From IMG/VR virus record IMGVR_UViG_3300050821_008584, positions 62,001 to 126,000 of that record: a stretch of DNA of 64,000 nt; one strand, 5' to 3'. Below, one piece after another: positions 33,801 to 41,753 of this stretch (position 1 is its first letter; each line of letters begins with the position of its first letter). A program made the position numbers and the translations under genes. The DNA comes from a virus. The notes under the pieces were generated by a model. The model had not been told where the DNA came from. It was given only the letters and a program-made list of their open reading frames with translations, and did no database searches.

Positions 33801-34137
33801 GTTCTTCCGGTTCGGTTGCCTGTTCTGGATCCGATGGAGCTTGTCCCGAAGATGCCGAGAGGGTTGCGTAGTAATTCCACTGCGAGGTCCGCGGAACGAT
33901 ATCCGTGTAAGCCGGCCGCCAATTGCCGTTACCTGGGTAATCTTTAACGTCGAAATTGCGCTGGCTACCGGACGAAGCTGCCGCAAGGACAATAGCGAAG
34001 GCCGCAGCACGTAAAGCCCAATTACGTTGCGGCGGTGTAGGAGGCTGCATCCACGCTTCAGGGTGAACTGTTTCGGCAGTATTCGGAGGGGTTACGACCG
34101 GCTGGACTTTCTCTTGATATTGCCAGCGTCTCGGCAT
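30847..34137 (-). CDS. 1096-residue protein made of about 25 Trp/Pro-rich repeats
   Basis: From residue 25 to about 1065 the protein is a string of roughly 35-45-residue units that alternate between two types. Type one reads like V-T-[ILV]-D-K-W-W-x-P-x-S-Q-P-T-Y-L-x-K-R; type two reads [IV]-D-K-F-x-P-x-Y-x-x-W-L-x-R with an A-S-G near its end. Spacers often carry LLTQQE or LLKSGE. The first unit (AWMQPPTPPQRNWALRA) is matched by the N-terminus of the protein encoded at 35567-35983. There is no signal peptide. It is encoded inside the tail module and may form an extended fibre or tail-surface filament. I know no family with this repeat. Confidence 0.7.
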   Translation of the reverse strand: MPRRWQYQEKVQPVVTPPNTAETVHPEAWMQPPTPPQRNWALRAAAFAIVLAAASSGSQRNFDVKDYPGNGNWRPAYTDIVPRTSQWNYYATLSASSGQAPSDPEQATEPEEPFVDKFGQPPPSIHLRRRNYGVCSGSTFVPPVPLFLDKWFEPPSQPTYSKRAVDLTQTIAPVTVPVAETVTIDKWFEPPSQPLKQPYPFDLFTVPGHQQAFAYIHGYEDHWHPNYPAWLARVRRGLSSGSAYVGLISESVTLDKWYAAPSQPTYLPKRTGAEQGQSVTDTKLLTQQEQVTISRFKATYPDWLPRPYSEATYVASGYTGPVVVSEVVTIDKWWQPSSQPIYLKRSPVLDQDVTDSRLLTQQESVSISKWGQPAPEVARRRRYGVNSGSAFVGLISETVTLDKWFSPASQPLFQPSRIPSLVPEPAFVQVVAAGAEVVTLDKWWHEQPDPVRPPYPYDLFTVPGHQQAFATLHGAYSPMYADYPGAFPKPFPAQLYVSATSFVPLVPTEVVLADKWLPDYPVWLARTYVQPASGAVTVVSTAKESVSVEKFKADYADAVPRLAQRSPVLDQQVIDPTVLLKSGEIVLLDKWFEPASQPTYLAKRSADLRQVLIDPKVLTQQETVSIDRFGPSYVDRVTRLSPIAAQVSSNWTGPVFAGEIVTVDKWFEPTSQPTYLPKRTSELIQIVQPAISLTEFQPVYPDLLPRAIPQPTSGAATVVSTAQETVFVEKFQADYADIAPRLAARCIVLYQNVIDPTVLLKSGEVVTIDKWWQPASQPTYLPKRSAVLDQAVIDSKLLTQKEAVHVDAWMEQPEYPAANLSLKLKVYAAQAASGMAAIDAKQLTLQEAVRIDKFNPDYPSRVPGAFNSAVQQASGGIYMPQPPIETITLDKWWEPASQPTYLPIRSADLTQTVIPPPEKILVDKWWQPTSQPTYLPKRSAELQQFIIDPKPETIRIDKWGPDYQAWINRPFNSAIQAASGETLVLTEIVSFDKWWQPVSQPTYLAKRTAELGQSIIDAGALLKPETVSIDKFGPTYQNWINRIPNMAVPASSGAVFLELQPPNIGFIFASISVTPLVQGTPSVNSLVIAANIKVAS

Positions 34138-34138
34138 G

Positions 34139-34822
34139 TCAGTAACCTACGATTTCAGGATTCCAATGAGCCAACGGAATAGGCGGCGACTCTCGGCCTG
34201 GTGCTTGGCTATCAATCACATCTACTGCCAAGCCGGTTGCTGGCGTGATGATCTGCGAAGCAGTCGTTCCAGAGCTGTCATCAACAAGGTTAGAAAATGT
34301 GCCCGTTCCGACCGTCGTGCATTCCCAAAAAAACTGAATATAAAGATATTGATTAGCCGTCAGTGTGATCTGGGATCCGGCGAATGTCGCCTGAAATCTG
34401 GTGGCTACCGTCCCCAGTGTGATGAGTCCAGAATCTGCCGTGCCGATCAGTGAAACCTTTGTGACAGTGGTAGTGCTCGCCGTGACAACGTAGACTTCGC
34501 AGATTGCGTGGCCAGTGTGGGCACCACCGGAAGCCCGAATATTCTCAAAGTCTATGGTCCACGTACCGGCCAGAAAAGTCGTCAGTGGTTGCGTGTCATA
34601 AATCCAACCCTTGCCGGTGCCTGTGATCGTGCCGCCAGGCGTGCCGATTACGTTCGCTCCTGGGCCTACGTTGTAGTTCGTGGAAGCGACCGGAACGAAA
34701 GCCGTACCATCAGCCACACCGCCTGCGGTCGCACCTTCAGTTAAGCTGAGCTGATTAACACTGGCATTACTGCTGACTACACCGGAAGCGGTTGAGCGAA
34801 GGAATAAAGTGATCGCGGCCAT
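34139..34822 (-). CDS. Beta-sandwich virion protein, 227 aa
   Basis: The sequence is Thr/Gly/Ser-rich with many predicted strands and no signal peptide; segments such as AGTWTIDFENIRASGGAHTG and YLYIQFFWECTTVG look like a jelly-roll. The stop lies one base from the start of the repeat-protein gene. A tail-fibre or capsid-decoration role is likely from composition and neighbourhood, but no named family is recognised. Confidence 0.55.
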   Translation of the reverse strand: MAAITLFLRSTASGVVSSNASVNQLSLTEGATAGGVADGTAFVPVASTNYNVGPGANVIGTPGGTITGTGKGWIYDTQPLTTFLAGTWTIDFENIRASGGAHTGHAICEVYVVTASTTTVTKVSLIGTADSGLITLGTVATRFQATFAGSQITLTANQYLYIQFFWECTTVGTGTFSNLVDDSSGTTASQIITPATGLAVDVIDSQAPGRESPPIPLAHWNPEIVGY

Positions 34823-34856
34823 TCTCGTTCAATAGACAATTGCCTCACGCATCGCG

Positions 34857-35567
34857 CTAGAAAGTGATTACGCCACCATCACTTGGCCCGACTTCTTGAA
34901 TTGCCAATGCATAAACACTGAGTAGGCCGCTCGATCCGGTCCACGTTGTCGGTGCAGTCAGTGATCCCGTGGTCAGGCCAGTAGCGAACCCATCACCGAA
35001 TCCAGTCGTGCCTTCATAGGTGAAACCCGTACCTGTGAGCCCGGAGACGACTACCGTCCCTCCAGCCAAGGCGATGATGAAATCACTGTTGCCTGAAAGG
35101 GTTAGCGGAACTCCCGCGCACGACGTGCAAGTCGTATCCTGAAGCTTGCCGCCAGCATCAAGCGCAACGACCGCGAGTCCTGATGCCGCTTCCCACACAA
35201 TCACGTCGGCTGCGCCCGTAAAAGTCGTGACTGGCTGACTAAACGAGGTAATGCCGCCGTTCGATTGCAAGCAATAATAAGCGTCGTTTACGTCTCCCGC
35301 TGGTACGTAAATAGCTGGGGCATTAGGGGCATGTACCCAAGGAATGGCACAAGCACTAGCAGGTGGCGCACCCATTACATCACTGAAAGAATTATCTTCG
35401 AATCCAACCACAAGAAGATGGTTTGCTCCGGTCGCTGCAAGAGAAACGACACAAGGGCTAACCGAGCAGCTAGCAGCAATGTGCGCCACCTGAATTTTGG
35501 TCCAGGCGTGAGCTTCTGGAATGAAGGCTAGACAAAACAGCAATGACATTGCGAGTTGTTTAATCAT
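34857..35567 (-). CDS. Exported beta-rich protein ending in VITF, 236 aa
   Basis: MIKQLAMSLLFCLAFIPEAHAW is a signal peptide with AHA-W cleavage. The mature domain is about 215 residues, Gly/Thr-rich, with two Cys pairs. Its end GPSDGGVITF resembles the end GSDDGPVITF of the 1033-residue exported protein at 38652-41753, which hints at a shared C-terminal function. It overlaps the upstream gene by one base. Confidence 0.6.
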   Translation of the reverse strand: MIKQLAMSLLFCLAFIPEAHAWTKIQVAHIAASCSVSPCVVSLAATGANHLLVVGFEDNSFSDVMGAPPASACAIPWVHAPNAPAIYVPAGDVNDAYYCLQSNGGITSFSQPVTTFTGAADVIVWEAASGLAVVALDAGGKLQDTTCTSCAGVPLTLSGNSDFIIALAGGTVVVSGLTGTGFTYEGTTGFGDGFATGLTTGSLTAPTTWTGSSGLLSVYALAIQEVGPSDGGVITF

Positions 35568-35983
35568 CAGTACACGATCGCGTCTCGCATCTGCAAAACG
35601 GGAATCCTGACCGTCTGCAGCATCCCCGAAGTCAGGACGAAAAGGTTATAGAGAAAGCCCGACGGACTTCGCAGCGTTGTCGAGAGTGGATAGCCGCCAT
35701 TGGTAGTTGGCTGATTCGTGATCCCGCCGCTTAGCGAGGATCCCAGCTGCCACGAATTGCCACTCAAATCATTCAGGATCGGGAAGATCGGACTCTTCGT
35801 GGCCGGGGTCATGGTCAGGTCACCACTGTCGTTCACTCCGAGGATATACGTTCCATGTGGATTCGGGTCGAATGCGGCTTGCCCTGAGACCGCTATGAGA
35901 ATGGCATACTGCGCGCGCAGGACCGCCCAGTTAGTCTGCGGCGGTGTTGGTGGCTGACCCCATGCGTCTACGCTGAATGCCAT
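35567..35983 (-). CDS. Bridge protein with both repeat types, 138 aa
   Basis: The N-terminus (VDAWGQPPTPPQTNWAVLRA) is one unit of the Trp/Pro repeat of the 1096-residue protein. The rest holds about three copies of the short D-x-x-G-x-x-W/Y module: HGTYILGVNDSGDLTMTP, DLSGNSWQLGSSLSGG and SPSGFLYNLFVLTSGML. Thus this small protein joins the two repeat families of the window. It has no signal peptide. A connector or adaptor role in the fibre complex is plausible. Confidence 0.6.
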   Translation of the reverse strand: MAFSVDAWGQPPTPPQTNWAVLRAQYAILIAVSGQAAFDPNPHGTYILGVNDSGDLTMTPATKSPIFPILNDLSGNSWQLGSSLSGGITNQPTTNGGYPLSTTLRSPSGFLYNLFVLTSGMLQTVRIPVLQMRDAIVY

Positions 35984-38296
35984 CTAAGGACCGCAACCAC
36001 GAGTTACGAAATACGTCGTTCCAGCAGGTGTTGGCGTTTCCTCGAATGTAAAAACTGGGGCAGTAGCCGACAACGTGGTCTGCCGAAATGCGTCTTCTGT
36101 TCCCGCGCCCACAACCGGCGTATGCGAACCGCCGTTCACGATCATCCAGCATACCGTAGTTGCCGTCGGCAGGGCATTAGTCAGCGTATCGGTAACGGTG
36201 GGATTCGCACTGGTGGTCGTGCCGGTAGTGATCGTCCACGAGCAAGTCTGGCCATTGCCTGCAGCGGCAGTAACGCTAGACGATCCAGTGACGGCCCAGC
36301 CAGCGCTCAGAGCCAGTTCGCCATTCGTACAGGCACTTCCTTGGTCGCTAATATGAAGAGACGATCTAACAGTTCCAGCATTCGGGCTTGCAACCAATGT
36401 ATTGTTAGTCGCCGGAAACTGAGGATTCCAGCCTGCAATGAAAAACCCGCTTAAGCTACCAGGAATTTGCGTGCCAGTAGTGTTGCCAGCGGTCAAAGGC
36501 AACCGCAGCATTTCCTGGCCGGTCCAACAGTTCGTGCCCTTCATCGTGCCGACCGTGCTCCCGTAGCTGACGTCCAAAATAACAAGAGCATTTTCGTTGG
36601 TACAATCAAACCAAGTCGTGACGGTGAAGATATTTATTTGGGCGTTGACTGATCCGCCGTTAAACTTCATTCCCAGAGCACTGTTTAGAATCAGCCCTTG
36701 AAAGGTGTTACCAGGATTGCGGAACTCAATTCCTATCGGGGCGGATAGTGAAGATCCAGACATAACAAACTGAGAGGCTGTAGGTTCGGTGAGTATGCCC
36801 CATCCCACGGCAGAAGCATCCTGCCTATTCGTTAACTGCACATCGGCAGCAAAATCATGTATTCCGCCCGAACCATTTAGGTACGAAGTTCCTCCCTTGC
36901 CCCACAAGGTCTGGAAGGCTTCTATTCCCCAATGGCCGTGATTGAAATCATCTACATTTACGAAATTTGAACTCTGCGGTCCCCAAAACACCCATCCATC
37001 GCAGCCGGAGTTCATATCTTGAATGTCGGTATAGGTGGAAATTAGCTGCGTTGTATCGTCGCCGAAGGCTGGCGGGTTTACACCTTCATCCCATCGCCCG
37101 TCGCACGTGTTGTTAGCGACAACCGTATCGCGGAAGATTGAACGCCGACCGTAAATCTTGATCCCGCCCGCGCCGCCATAACCAATCGCGGTTATTACAG
37201 GAGTAGCCGTGCCTGTGCCGGATGCCCCTAAGCCGCTCGTCAGTGGAACGTAAGTAAACGAGGTGCCACTCGCGCTTACCAGTAAAAACGTGCCATTGTA
37301 ACCGGCTGGCGTAAGCCCGGACATGGTGACGTTTTGCTGGGGCACGAATCCATGCGCCGATCCCGTGTTGCACGTCGCCGTGAAACCGGATGCAGTACAT
37401 CCGGTAATCGCTATCGCCACGGGCTGAGTCGTGAGCGCGGTCGTATGACACGAGGTTTGAACGATGCACTGATTATCGTTGAAAGTAATCTGCGTCGCGG
37501 TAGCGCTCTGAACAATAAAATGTCCATTGAAGGTAAAGCCGTCAGTAGCCACGCCTGCTACGTCCACGGCGTAGCCAGCCAGGAATGCTGGGCTCGGAGT
37601 ATTCGAGCAGTTGATCGTGGCAAGACCGCCACTGGAGCGCGTCACGTTTAAGGGAATGCAAGTGCCTGTCGTTACCAGTGCAGCCTCATTCGTCTTATTC
37701 CCATCGAGCGTGCAGCCCTGAGTCGTGAATTTGAAGGTGCCGAATTGGTTCGACGTTCCGGTCAGCGAGAAGAAGTTCTGATCCGCGATGATGTCGCGGT
37801 TGGCTCCTGCCGCAAGCTGAATCTTCGCATGGTCAGGACAAAATATAGCTGAATCCGCTGTTACGTCCGTCGAGGAGTCAGGAACAGTAATCGCTGGCGT
37901 GGTCGTGTAAGCCGCACTCGCGGTCCCCACCACATAGGTTCCCTGGCCAGCCAGATAAAGTCGGTTGTGCTTGTTCAGCGTAATGAGCGCATCAGTCAAA
38001 GTTATGGTCGATAGATTGGTAGAAACCCATGTCTCTTGCCCGTTTGCGGAAGCGGTAAGGGCTGAATTTATGCCAGCCGCCGTGCACGGATACTTCGTAC
38101 CTCCCGAACACCCATCAACGTAAATTATATTGTTGACGGATGACATCGCGTTATTCCCCGTCCACGTGCAATTCTGGCTCAAGGCGCAGAAGGTCAATGC
38201 TTGCGCAAACGTAACTTTCCGGTGCGAACCAAAATACACAACCGCAGTCGTCGCAATATAGGAAATCACGAGTGCGTAGCAGAGTTTCTTGATCAT
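35984..38296 (-). CDS. Exported or anchored beta-helix protein, 770 aa
   Basis: ATG at 38296 (MIKKLCYALVISYIATTAVV) gives a signal peptide or N-terminal anchor ending near TFAQ. The mature part has beta-helix features: repeated Asn/Gly turns and an order of strands around IKIYGRRSIFRDTVVANNTC, IQDMNSGCDGWVFWG and IEFRNPGNTFQGLILNSALG. Many cysteines suggest folding outside the cytoplasm. It resembles pectate-lyase-like spikes. A TTG start at 38311 is less likely. Confidence 0.6.
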   Translation of the reverse strand: MIKKLCYALVISYIATTAVVYFGSHRKVTFAQALTFCALSQNCTWTGNNAMSSVNNIIYVDGCSGGTKYPCTAAGINSALTASANGQETWVSTNLSTITLTDALITLNKHNRLYLAGQGTYVVGTASAAYTTTPAITVPDSSTDVTADSAIFCPDHAKIQLAAGANRDIIADQNFFSLTGTSNQFGTFKFTTQGCTLDGNKTNEAALVTTGTCIPLNVTRSSGGLATINCSNTPSPAFLAGYAVDVAGVATDGFTFNGHFIVQSATATQITFNDNQCIVQTSCHTTALTTQPVAIAITGCTASGFTATCNTGSAHGFVPQQNVTMSGLTPAGYNGTFLLVSASGTSFTYVPLTSGLGASGTGTATPVITAIGYGGAGGIKIYGRRSIFRDTVVANNTCDGRWDEGVNPPAFGDDTTQLISTYTDIQDMNSGCDGWVFWGPQSSNFVNVDDFNHGHWGIEAFQTLWGKGGTSYLNGSGGIHDFAADVQLTNRQDASAVGWGILTEPTASQFVMSGSSLSAPIGIEFRNPGNTFQGLILNSALGMKFNGGSVNAQINIFTVTTWFDCTNENALVILDVSYGSTVGTMKGTNCWTGQEMLRLPLTAGNTTGTQIPGSLSGFFIAGWNPQFPATNNTLVASPNAGTVRSSLHISDQGSACTNGELALSAGWAVTGSSSVTAAAGNGQTCSWTITTGTTTSANPTVTDTLTNALPTATTVCWMIVNGGSHTPVVGAGTEDAFRQTTLSATAPVFTFEETPTPAGTTYFVTRGCGP

Positions 38297-38301
38297 CGGG
38301 G

Positions 38302-38652
38302 TCAGTACCAAACTACACAGTCCATCGACTGCGTCGGCACAAGCTGGCTTGGCACGAGCACGGTGCCCAAGTTGCCAACGTTATTCTGATCCAAGAAAAT
38401 CTTCAGGTTGAACTGGAAGCCGCCAGAGCTTTGCATCGGCTTCGAGATCGGATAAGTAAAAGCACTGCCCGCAACCGAGACCGCTTCAAGATAGCCTTGC
38501 GTCGTAACCTGCACACCCCAGGCATTGCCGTTCACGTCACTCAGATTCACGACAACCGGTGTTCCAGAACTCGCGGTCGCTTTCAACAAACCTTGATCTG
38601 TAACGTCCACGAGCCAGATAGCAGCGCCGGAGTCTTGGAGAAGGAAACTCAT
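38302..38652 (-). CDS. Short-module protein, 116 aa
   Basis: Two copies of the short module make up the first 55 residues: QDSGAAIWLVDVTDQGLLKA and SDVNGNAWGVQVTTQGYLEA. The C-terminal half is an unrelated beta-rich stretch with a conserved-looking end MDCVVWY. The gene overlaps the 1033-residue protein gene by one base. It is probably an accessory fibre protein; no known domain name applies. Confidence 0.6.
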   Translation of the reverse strand: MSFLLQDSGAAIWLVDVTDQGLLKATASSGTPVVVNLSDVNGNAWGVQVTTQGYLEAVSVAGSAFTYPISKPMQSSGGFQFNLKIFLDQNNVGNLGTVLVPSQLVPTQSMDCVVWY

Positions 38653-41600
38653 TAGAAGGTGATTACCGGACCGTCATCAGAACCGGGAAGTACGCTGGCC
38701 TGAGTCATCCAATCAAAAGCATCTTGCCTGGCTGGATCTCCGAACATCCAGAGACCCATCTGTCCTATCGTTTTTGGTCCCGGCGCCACCGCACTGTCAA
38801 TCGCCTGAATAGAGTAGACCGTGCCGTACCGGAACATATCGTTGAAGGCCGCGCAATAACTGACCGATGTCGTGGGGATAAGTGCCGCTCCAGTTTTATT
38901 GCATAACCATGCAAAAGCAGGCCAGATTAGAGCCTGCTCACTCCAAACATTCTGTACGGGAGTCCCTGAAACATTTATAGGAAGAGAGCCGCCCAATACC
39001 GTGCACAAGCCCATGTGTGGAGATTCAAATTCGTAAGCCCATTCGTGAAATAAGTAGGCACCACAGGCCGGATTAACGTAACTGTAGCCGTTAACGTAGA
39101 GATAATCGGCATAAGTCTTTATCCAGTACGGCCCTCGCGGATCAGTGGCAGAGTAAACCAAAGGATCGTTGAGTATCCTTTGAACCGAGTACATCTGCAC
39201 GCCGCTTAGAAACGTATCGTTATTAGTTCCATTGCCTCCGATGATGACTGCCGAAGGATTGGAATTGCCGGAATTGTTTACAAGCCAGTCGATCTGCGAG
39301 AACTCCGCATCGACCAACATTGCCATTTGAACGGGATCTGTACAGACTGAGGAAGGCAACTGAGCAGCTAACGTCCCCGCCGCGGTATTGCGAATATCCA
39401 AAATAATTTGGCAGCTACGAATCTCTATAGCCAGTTCTCGCTGATTCTCATAAAGCGCCGGAATACCTCCGGGGTTGTCCGTGACCGACATGAGATTGAT
39501 CATGTCGAGAGAAATGTAGTCACCTTGGCTGTTCCACACATCCTGAAGCTGGATTGGCCAGTTATAAATGGCTGCACCGCCACCTGGTCCTATCCAAGTG
39601 CGGATTTGAAAAACGGAACTGCTGGCTAATCCGGTGATCGAACTCGATAGCGTAACCGTGTGAGTGCTGACGTTTACGCTGCTTACTTTTGCCCCCGGCG
39701 AAGTAGCTATGCCATCCCACTCGTTCGACACGCCGCTTACGATATAGGCCGTTTGCGGTGCCAGACTTATGTCCACTTGTAAGCCGCTGCCTGAACCTCC
39801 TGTCGTCGTGGCCAAACCGGAACCAATGACGTATGCCTGTGCCGCGTTCGGGACGAGAGAAACAACCGCACCACTGTTGACGACATACACTGTCGCGGTA
39901 TCGCCTTGCGCCGTGATCGTCACCACATCGCCTACGGCGTAGCTTGTGCCGGCGTGTCCCGAAGTAGGACTGATAGTAAACATCCCCGCAAAATCACAAG
40001 TCGAACACACAAGCGAAGTTCCGGTTGTGCCGGCTGTCGCCGTCAGGTTGCTCAACAGGCGCACGATAGTCCACGTATCGGTAGTTCCAGGCGTGCTGCC
40101 GAGAACACATTCGGTTGTGAAGCTCGTTCCACTCACGGCGCTCAACACCTGGCAATCCGCACCGCAATGCTGGGGGCAGGCAGAGCTGTTAAAATTGGTA
40201 TCAACAGCAAGGTATTGATACCCAGACGCCAAACCTGACACTAGACCAGAGAGAGTAGCTGCAGTCGGCACGGTATACGTCGCACAAACCTGAGTGCCGG
40301 TACTATTTGTCAAAATTGTGGCGCACGAATCGACGGCATTTTGGGTAGGAGCACCGTTCCCGGTCACCGTAAAGGAATTTGTCGAGGTGACAGTCTCTAG
40401 CGTGGGCGGATATTGCTGAATGTCTCGCATCGTATGTAAGCAATATTGCGAGACGTTGTTCCATTGAGCGTTCTGGCCCGTGTAGGCCGCCAACAGATGA
40501 TCTACATGACAGGCTTCGTAAAACCAGTTGGGATTTCCGCTGACAGCAAAGTGGTAGGTGGATAAACCCCAAATTTCGGCCCAAGTGTTGTCTTTCTGCG
40601 CCGGATTGTTGTGGATGAGACTCTCGTAAGAATAGTAACAAGTACTCGACATTATGTCTGGGCACAGAGCAGCCGTTGTACAGTTCGTATCACCTGAGGA
40701 GATCAGGCACTGACAATTATCAGTAAACATCGTGGCCCGTGTTCGACAAGGGATGTCGGCCTCTCCCGCCCAGCCCGGACCAACGGGAAGCGCCGGCGTG
40801 CTATTCGCGATTACGTAGCCGCTGGCGGTTGCGGTGTTGCAAGTAAGAGTCGAACCTCCGTTATAAATGCAATTCGTGTCGCCCGAAGTTTCTGTGATGA
40901 CCAAAGTGTAAGCGCAGCGACCTCCGCCTAAATCTATTCCGCCATTATTGGTACAGTTCGCTCCGCCTGTCGGCGTGGTGGGAGACAAAACAAAATCGAC
41001 GTTGCCACACGCAACTATCACACTTACGGTGTTGCACTGCCCCCCTAGCTTGAGGGCATTTAGGGCGCTGGTTGGTAAACTTCCGCCATCAAAGATGGCT
41101 CCACCAGACGACCAGCCTCTCATGCTTGTGATGTAGTTGAAGGCCGTCCCCGAAAAAACATAATTCATGGTCGTCCCAGTACCATCACTGAACACGTAGC
41201 CACTACTGGGAAGGGTTGTGCCAAACGAATTAAATTGAACTACGAAGCCTTGCCCAGGCGTTACCTGATAACCTGGGTGCACACCGTCATAAACGGGAAA
41301 CACCGGCCGCAAAGGACTACCAAGCGCCGTAACGAGCTGCCCTGCTGTAATGGTTGGCCCACCAGAGGACAGAGCAAATGTGTGAGCCGCTGACTGCGCG
41401 ATCAAAGCCCAACTGGGAGTGCCTGCAACGATACACCGCGAAGTCACCCAATATTGGATAGTACTTTGGCCAGTAGTCAATAACGCGTTATGAAATACAA
41501 TACTGTGACTAGTAACCCCTACAGATTGGTCTTGCGCAATCCACACGCTACCCGAATCGTTTGTATAACCAAGATCACCGTAACTCCCTTCGGAAGTTGA

Positions 41601-41753
41601 CAGCGAATCCGTATTCCAACTTATCGTTGCGTCTAGTCCAGAAATTGACGCCGAAGGACCAGATGTGATCGCAGGAGCACTGCCAGGACACATTGCAAAA
41701 CTGAACGGCACGGTAGCCAAAAAGACAACAATAAGTCCCAAAAACTTTTTCAT
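38652..41753 (-). CDS. Very large exported protein with N-terminal Fn3-like domain, 1033 aa
   Basis: ATG at 41753 (MKKFLGLIVVFLATVPFSFA) starts a signal peptide; it overlaps the upstream stop by ATGA. Residues about 25-130 look like a fibronectin III-type domain (ISGLDATISWNTDSLSTSEG and SHSIVFHNALLTTGQ). A long beta-rich middle with many Cys follows, and the last 350 residues are helical and Trp/Tyr-rich (ISLDMINLMSVTDNPGG, YLFHEWAYEFESPHMG), as in alpha/alpha-barrel glycan-binding enzymes. It ends in VITF. An adhesin or glycan-degrading enzyme is possible; no catalytic site can be assigned. Confidence 0.55.
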   Translation of the reverse strand: MKKFLGLIVVFLATVPFSFAMCPGSAPAITSGPSASISGLDATISWNTDSLSTSEGSYGDLGYTNDSGSVWIAQDQSVGVTSHSIVFHNALLTTGQSTIQYWVTSRCIVAGTPSWALIAQSAAHTFALSSGGPTITAGQLVTALGSPLRPVFPVYDGVHPGYQVTPGQGFVVQFNSFGTTLPSSGYVFSDGTGTTMNYVFSGTAFNYITSMRGWSSGGAIFDGGSLPTSALNALKLGGQCNTVSVIVACGNVDFVLSPTTPTGGANCTNNGGIDLGGGRCAYTLVITETSGDTNCIYNGGSTLTCNTATASGYVIANSTPALPVGPGWAGEADIPCRTRATMFTDNCQCLISSGDTNCTTAALCPDIMSSTCYYSYESLIHNNPAQKDNTWAEIWGLSTYHFAVSGNPNWFYEACHVDHLLAAYTGQNAQWNNVSQYCLHTMRDIQQYPPTLETVTSTNSFTVTGNGAPTQNAVDSCATILTNSTGTQVCATYTVPTAATLSGLVSGLASGYQYLAVDTNFNSSACPQHCGADCQVLSAVSGTSFTTECVLGSTPGTTDTWTIVRLLSNLTATAGTTGTSLVCSTCDFAGMFTISPTSGHAGTSYAVGDVVTITAQGDTATVYVVNSGAVVSLVPNAAQAYVIGSGLATTTGGSGSGLQVDISLAPQTAYIVSGVSNEWDGIATSPGAKVSSVNVSTHTVTLSSSITGLASSSVFQIRTWIGPGGGAAIYNWPIQLQDVWNSQGDYISLDMINLMSVTDNPGGIPALYENQRELAIEIRSCQIILDIRNTAAGTLAAQLPSSVCTDPVQMAMLVDAEFSQIDWLVNNSGNSNPSAVIIGGNGTNNDTFLSGVQMYSVQRILNDPLVYSATDPRGPYWIKTYADYLYVNGYSYVNPACGAYLFHEWAYEFESPHMGLCTVLGGSLPINVSGTPVQNVWSEQALIWPAFAWLCNKTGAALIPTTSVSYCAAFNDMFRYGTVYSIQAIDSAVAPGPKTIGQMGLWMFGDPARQDAFDWMTQASVLPGSDDGPVITF

